Origin: a bacterium
GTDB lineage: Bacteria; Actinomycetota; Acidimicrobiia; Spongiisociales; Spongiisociaceae
Direction: 5' to 3'
Length of the DNA stretch: 64,000 nt
NCBI GenBank assembly: GCA_028821235.1
Contig: JAPPGV010000014.1
Span: 44,396 to 108,395, forward strand
Position 1 is the stretch's first letter. Every line of letters starts with the position of its first letter. The notes under the pieces were generated by a model. The model had not been told where the DNA came from. It made no database searches and saw only the letters and a list, made by a program, of their open reading frames with translations. A program made the position numbers and the translations under genes. This document shows, in pieces, positions 60,799 through 64,000 of the stretch.

Positions 60799-60872
60799 TC
60801 GGGCTGGTCGGATTCGAACCGACGACCTCCTGCTCCCAAAGCAGGCGCGCTGCCAAGCTGCGCCACAGCCCG
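60799..60872 (-). tRNA. tRNA-Pro (TGG)
   Basis: The acceptor CGGGCTG/CAGCCCG, D arm GGCGCAGCTTGGCAGCGC, anticodon stem CCTGC/GCAGG with anticodon TGG, and T arm TCGGTTCGAATCCGA form a cloverleaf of 74 nt on the minus strand. Confidence 0.95.
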
Positions 60873-60900
60873 GTCGAGCACCCTCAGGAGCGCTCGTTGA

Positions 60901-62619
60901 ATGGATTCTAACCCTACGAGCGCACGCGGAGACCGGGTTCTCCGTTTCGCTGCGGGCCTGGTCACGGTGCTCGCCGTCCTGGCCGTCATCGCGTTGTTCT
61001 GGTCATCGGACGGAGAGTCCACGGAGCAAGCTCCAACGTCCAGCACCGTGGAGCACACCTCACCGGCGGAGCCGGCAACCACCGTCGGGGGTGTCGGCAC
61101 AGACACAGCCTCGCCTGTTACCAACTCGGTTACGGGGACGACCAGCGGTCCCGTCACCCGGACGACCATTGAGACGGCTACCGGCACGGGGGCTCCATCC
61201 GAGGAGTCCCCCTCGCAGCCGACTTCCACGTCATCCCCGGGACCTGCCGAGGACCGGGACTGCTCGCCCCGGATCCCGGAGGGCTTCCGTCCCACCGAGA
61301 CCGATCCCGTTCTGGCCGGATTCGAGATCTCCCAGGCCACCTTCACCTGTGCTCACGAGGTAGGTCTGGCCTTCGCCACCAATCCGCGGGCCGTAGCCAC
61401 CTTGGCGGCGGGCGGTATCCGAGGTCCCATCCTTCTGGTCGGCGAGTGGTTCGATGACCGGTTGATGACCGAGCTTGGACGCCTGGCGCCGGAACGGATC
61501 GTGGCCGCAGGAATCAATGCCGGCCTGCTCCGAGACGCCCTCGCCGGATTCACCCTCGAGCCGGTGGCGGTCGACTGGGATGCGAGTTTCCCGTCCGGCG
61601 CGACGGACCATGACCACGTCTGGCTGGTTGATCCGGTCATGCCATCCGCGTTGGCGGCGCTCGCCAGCCAGCTCGGCGTCGGCGTGGTTGCTGTGGAGGG
61701 GGACCTTCGCGCGCTTCCGGCCCCGGAACGGGAGATGATTGCCGGTGCCGGCACGGTGGCCCTGCTCACGGACTTGGAGGATGATGCGGCCTGGCAACTG
61801 GAAGTGGTCCGGCGAAGCGAGGAGATACCGGGGGGCGGCTTGCTCATGTTCGGTGAGGGCGACGGCCGCCGGCTGGTGGCCGTATACGGCCATCCTGTGA
61901 CCTCCGCCCTCGGAGTACTGGGCGAGCAAGGCCCCCAAGAAGGCGTCGAGCGGCTCCGGTCGATCATGGAGGGATACGGCGGAGACGGCTCGATCGTGCT
62001 TCCCACCTTCGAGATAATCGCCACCGTCGCCTCGGCCGGCGCCGGTCGGGACGGCGACTACTCGTCCGAAACGGCGCGGGATGTGATCAGGCCCTGGATC
62101 GAGATCGCAGCCGCCAACGATGTCTACGTGGTCCTCGACCTGCAGCCGGGGCGCACCGACTTCCTGACCCAGGCAAAGATCTACGAGGAGTTCCTTCGCC
62201 TGCCCCACGTCGGCCTGGCTCTGGACCCCGAGTGGAGGCTGAAGCCCGACCAGGTCCATCTGCGCCAGATCGGTACGGTCGACGCGGCCGAGATCAACCG
62301 GGTGGTCGAGTGGCTGGCGGCGATAGTCCGAGAGGAGGCGCTCCCCCAGAAGCTCCTGATCGTCCACCAGTTCCGGTTCTCGATGATCACGAACCGCCCC
62401 CTGATCGAGACGCCGCCCGAGCTGGCGGTGTTGATCCAGATGGACGGGCAGGGAAGCCTCGAGGCCAAGTACAGCACCTGGAACGCCCTGACCCTCGAGT
62501 CAGACGCAGACCAATTCTGGTGGGGTTGGAAGAACTTCTACGACGAGGACTCCCCCACCGCCACCCCCGACCAGGTCCTGGCGCTGACCCCCGTGCCCGT
62601 GTTCGTGTCGTTTCAATAG
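60901..62619 (+). CDS. exported actinobacterial protein with CWB2-like and barrel-like domains, unknown function
   Basis: This 572-residue protein has a short cytoplasmic tail, one N-terminal span (about 14-35, FAAGLVTVLAVLAVIALFW), a long Ser/Thr/Pro linker (about 38-115), a region resembling the cell-wall-binding-2 fold (about 140-200, LGRLAPERIVAAGINAGLL) and a large C-terminal domain (about 320-572). The last has PTFEIIATVASAGAGRDGDY, VVLDLQPGRTDFL, HVGLALDPEW and IQMDGQG; the periodic beta strands ending in Asp or Glu suggest a barrel enzyme. I recall the family as a conserved secreted actinobacterial group without assigned function. AGGAG ten bases upstream supports the ATG start. Confidence 0.8.
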   Translation: MDSNPTSARGDRVLRFAAGLVTVLAVLAVIALFWSSDGESTEQAPTSSTVEHTSPAEPATTVGGVGTDTASPVTNSVTGTTSGPVTRTTIETATGTGAPSEESPSQPTSTSSPGPAEDRDCSPRIPEGFRPTETDPVLAGFEISQATFTCAHEVGLAFATNPRAVATLAAGGIRGPILLVGEWFDDRLMTELGRLAPERIVAAGINAGLLRDALAGFTLEPVAVDWDASFPSGATDHDHVWLVDPVMPSALAALASQLGVGVVAVEGDLRALPAPEREMIAGAGTVALLTDLEDDAAWQLEVVRRSEEIPGGGLLMFGEGDGRRLVAVYGHPVTSALGVLGEQGPQEGVERLRSIMEGYGGDGSIVLPTFEIIATVASAGAGRDGDYSSETARDVIRPWIEIAAANDVYVVLDLQPGRTDFLTQAKIYEEFLRLPHVGLALDPEWRLKPDQVHLRQIGTVDAAEINRVVEWLAAIVREEALPQKLLIVHQFRFSMITNRPLIETPPELAVLIQMDGQGSLEAKYSTWNALTLESDADQFWWGWKNFYDEDSPTATPDQVLALTPVPVFVSFQ

Positions 62620-62660
62620 TTGCTAGCCGCATGCAGCACTGACGACTAAGAACCAGATAG

Positions 62661-62742
62661 TGCGGGTGGAGGGACTCGAACCCCCACGGGCATTGCCCAC
62701 CAGGACCTAAACCTGGCGCGTCTACCGTTCCGCCACACCCGC
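62661..62742 (-). tRNA. tRNA-Leu (TAG)
   Basis: The minus strand shows acceptor GCGGGTG/CACCCGC, D arm GGCGGAACGGTAGACGC, anticodon stem CCAGG/CCTGG with anticodon TAG, the long variable arm TGGGCAATGCCCG typical of tRNA-Leu, and a T arm with TTCGAGT; 82 nt. Confidence 0.95.
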
Positions 62743-62781
62743 GACGAGGGACGCTGTTGACAACTGCGGAACCGTCCCGGA

Positions 62782-62830
<49 letters not shown>

Positions 62831-62853
62831 ATAAAACGCCTAGTCAGTAGTGC

Positions 62854-62991
62854 TTACGGTGCCATTTGTCCCTCAATCTGACCCTTAGTCGCTTGAGGGA
62901 CCCTCCGACCCCAATCCGAGACTAGCAGCACAGCGGTGGCGAGGTCTCGACGAAGAACATCGACAATGGTCTCGGCTTGATCGAAGGTCAT
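62854..62991 (-). CDS. small ORF inside the putative island, unknown
   Basis: This 45-codon frame (MTFDQAETIVDVLRRDLATA at the N-terminus) starts at ATG 62991 and stops 24 bp before the tRNA-Lys fragment. The composition is protein-like, with a helical N-terminal half. No ribosome-binding site is obvious. It may be a remnant. Confidence 0.3.
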   Translation of the reverse strand: MTFDQAETIVDVLRRDLATAVLLVSDWGRRVPQATKGQIEGQMAP

Positions 62992-63058
62992 CAGTAGACC
63001 ACCCAGCCTCGGCCCATCTGATCGATCCGGATGGGGATTATATACGTGAGTGCCAAAC

Positions 63059-63250
63059 TCAGGTCAGTGCGCTGCAGGCTCCTATCGCACTTAGTGCGGC
63101 TAGGGCTAGAACTGGGAGGACGCAGCCGCAGCCTCGGCCGACTCTACGACTGGTATAGGCGGCTTCACTGAGCACGGCTGCCCTACCTGCCCGCTTTGAG
63201 GCTTTACGTCTCTTGCGGAGAGCCTTTTTCCTGCGGCGGCGCTTGCCCAT
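63059..63250 (-). CDS. small basic protein with a C-terminal hydrophobic segment, unknown
   Basis: This 63-residue ORF starts MGKRRRRKKALRKRRKASKR and ends with a hydrophobic Cys-containing stretch (CVLPVLALAALSAIGAC). A very basic head and single hydrophobic tail suggest a tail-anchored or membrane-active peptide. No family is recognised. It is in the putative tRNA-Lys island. Confidence 0.4.
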   Translation of the reverse strand: MGKRRRRKKALRKRRKASKRAGRAAVLSEAAYTSRRVGRGCGCVLPVLALAALSAIGACSALT

Positions 63251-63305
63251 GAGATCGGCTATCCGGTCGTGCGCCGGTGGCGCCAGTTTGTTCGAGGCGG
63301 GGTGG

Positions 63306-63410
63306 CTAGTAGGGCCTTGAGGACGTTCTTGGCGTGTCCGGTATGCGCTCCGGCATCGGTTTGGTAATAGGCCGGCCGCGCTGGCGGGGTTTCTTCTTCA
63401 GTCTGCTCAT
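63306..63410 (-). CDS. possible 34-residue basic ORF, unknown
   Basis: ATG at 63410 overlaps the stop of the upstream frame as ATGA and has AGGGGTGG a few bases upstream. The product starts MSRLKKKPRQRGRPITKPMP and is basic and Pro-rich. An overlapping alternative frame also runs through here, so support is limited. Confidence 0.3.
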   Translation of the reverse strand: MSRLKKKPRQRGRPITKPMPERIPDTPRTSSRPY

Positions 63411-63723
63411 GTTGCCACCCCTCTAGGCCCGGATACAAGGTCACGGTACCCCACCTCCTCCGCAGGTAACCCCGGCACTCCGGCAGCCCGTCGGATCCAG
63501 AGGACGGTGCCGCCCACCACCGCAGCGGTCGTGTCGCCATACATGGCTCGTCCGGCTGGGTACCTCTCGATGAATTGGCTGACTTCGCCGCAGTGGTCGA
63601 GGAGCGTGCGGTCGCTGCGGTACCCGAGTCCCGCCAGGAGCGAGCGGGCCGCGGTTGTGAATTCACCAGTCTCGGCTCCCTTTAGGACCGCCTTGCTTCA
63701 GTCGCGAGGCCCCGAGCGTTCAC
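63407..63723 (-). pseudogene. apparently frameshifted gene downstream of the PIN gene
   Basis: A GTG at 63723, one base after the PIN-gene stop, opens a frame (VNARGLATEARR) that ends after 13 codons. In another frame a 96-codon stretch from 63697 to the TGA at 63407 has protein-like composition (TTAARSLLAGLGYRSDRTLL, SQFIERYPAGRAMYGD, VVGGTVLWIRR) but no canonical start. One indel between about 63700 and 63682 would join them. It is either a decayed gene or a sequence error. No family is recognised. Confidence 0.35.
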
Positions 63724-63724
63724 G

Positions 63725-64000
63725 TTAGTCATAGATCTGGGGTTGACTGTTCCGGAGCAATTCGGCTGGTGTCAGGATAGCAACCCCGCGAAACGGGTTC
63801 ATAACTAGCAAGTCTGAGTCGCCTGTGACGATATATGCCGCGGCTCCGTTGACGGCCAGTTCCAGAATCCGGTCATCGTCGGGGTCTCTGCAAGCTTGGA
63901 CGGATTCGGTGATCTTGATCAGATCTGAGTTCCGTATCAATGCCACTAAACCTGAATCCACCGATGGGCTTGCTGGGGGTGGTTCGGGAGGGTCGGTTCG
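63725..64000 (-). CDS. PIN-domain protein, toxin-like (5' end outside window)
   Basis: The C-terminal 91 residues of a PIN-fold nuclease are visible: a conserved CRDPDDDRILELAVNGAAAY, then IVTGDSDLLVMNPFRGVAIL and TPAELL. This is the ending of the PIN_3-type VapC-like toxin family of about 140 residues. The acidic residues in RDPDDD and TGDSDL are the expected metal ligands. The frame is open to the window edge, so the start and any antitoxin gene lie outside. It is in the putative tRNA-Lys island. Confidence 0.75.
   Translation of the reverse strand, partial: RTDPPEPPPASPSVDSGLVALIRNSDLIKITESVQACRDPDDDRILELAVNGAAAYIVTGDSDLLVMNPFRGVAILTPAELLRNSQPQIYD

Overview
The window is dense, high-GC bacterial DNA with many GTG and TTG starts. 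Its gene neighbourhoods are typical of actinobacteria: tig-clpP-clpX-valS-folC-ndk-mreBCD-mrdA-rodA-rne-rplU-rpmA-obg-proB, nadD-rsfS, phoH-pgpH-ybeY-corC-era, hrcA-dnaJ and comEA-comEC-holA-rpsT. The mre/mrd genes imply a rod-shaped cell. SufC/SufS/SufU and secreted proteins with Thr/Pro-rich linkers fit the Actinomycetota, perhaps an Acidimicrobiia-like lineage; that placement is inference from gene content only.

Layout. 1-6.2 kb (minus): acetyl-CoA synthetase (cut by the left edge) and an lpdA-E2-lipBA lipoate-enzyme operon in which LipB and LipA are one fused protein. 6.3-9.6 kb: a tiny membrane ORF, a three-gene operon of unknown function and a beta-propeller lipoprotein. 9.7-12.3 kb (plus): sufC-sufS-sufU. 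12.4-22.2 kb (minus): fumC, era, corC, ybeY, pgpH (with an inserted SdrD_B-like domain), phoH, dnaJ, hrcA. 22.3-27.2 kb: rpsT (plus), then holA, an SDR oxidoreductase, comEC and comEA (minus). 27.4-29.5 kb: an ABC exporter. 29.5-32.4 kb: leuS and a 48-codon ORF that overlaps it.

32.45-36.1 kb is a lower-GC accessory patch at the 3' side of a tRNA-Ala gene. It holds a DUF262/DUF1524 nuclease-type protein with a C-terminal RAMA-like domain and an uncharacterised membrane protein, and is the best candidate here for a little-described defence module. 36.2-41.3 kb: rsfS, nadD, a secreted M23 peptidase behind a possible c-di-AMP riboswitch, and trkA-trkH. With pgpH, this suggests c-di-AMP links wall hydrolysis and potassium uptake. 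41.3-60.3 kb is the housekeeping and cell-shape block, interrupted by a 168-bp inverted-repeat-bounded element between rpmA and rplU.

60.3-62.8 kb carries tRNA-His, Arg, Gly, Pro and Leu and a secreted protein. At 62.8 kb the 3' part of a tRNA-Lys gene stands alone, as expected at the far boundary of an element integrated in that tRNA. To its right are small ORFs, a frameshifted ORF and a PIN-domain toxin-like gene cut by the right edge.

Two families of short intergenic repeats recur: heptamer tracts (AACTAGC, GTGGTCA) at gene ends, and CTAGTGGTC inverted repeats.
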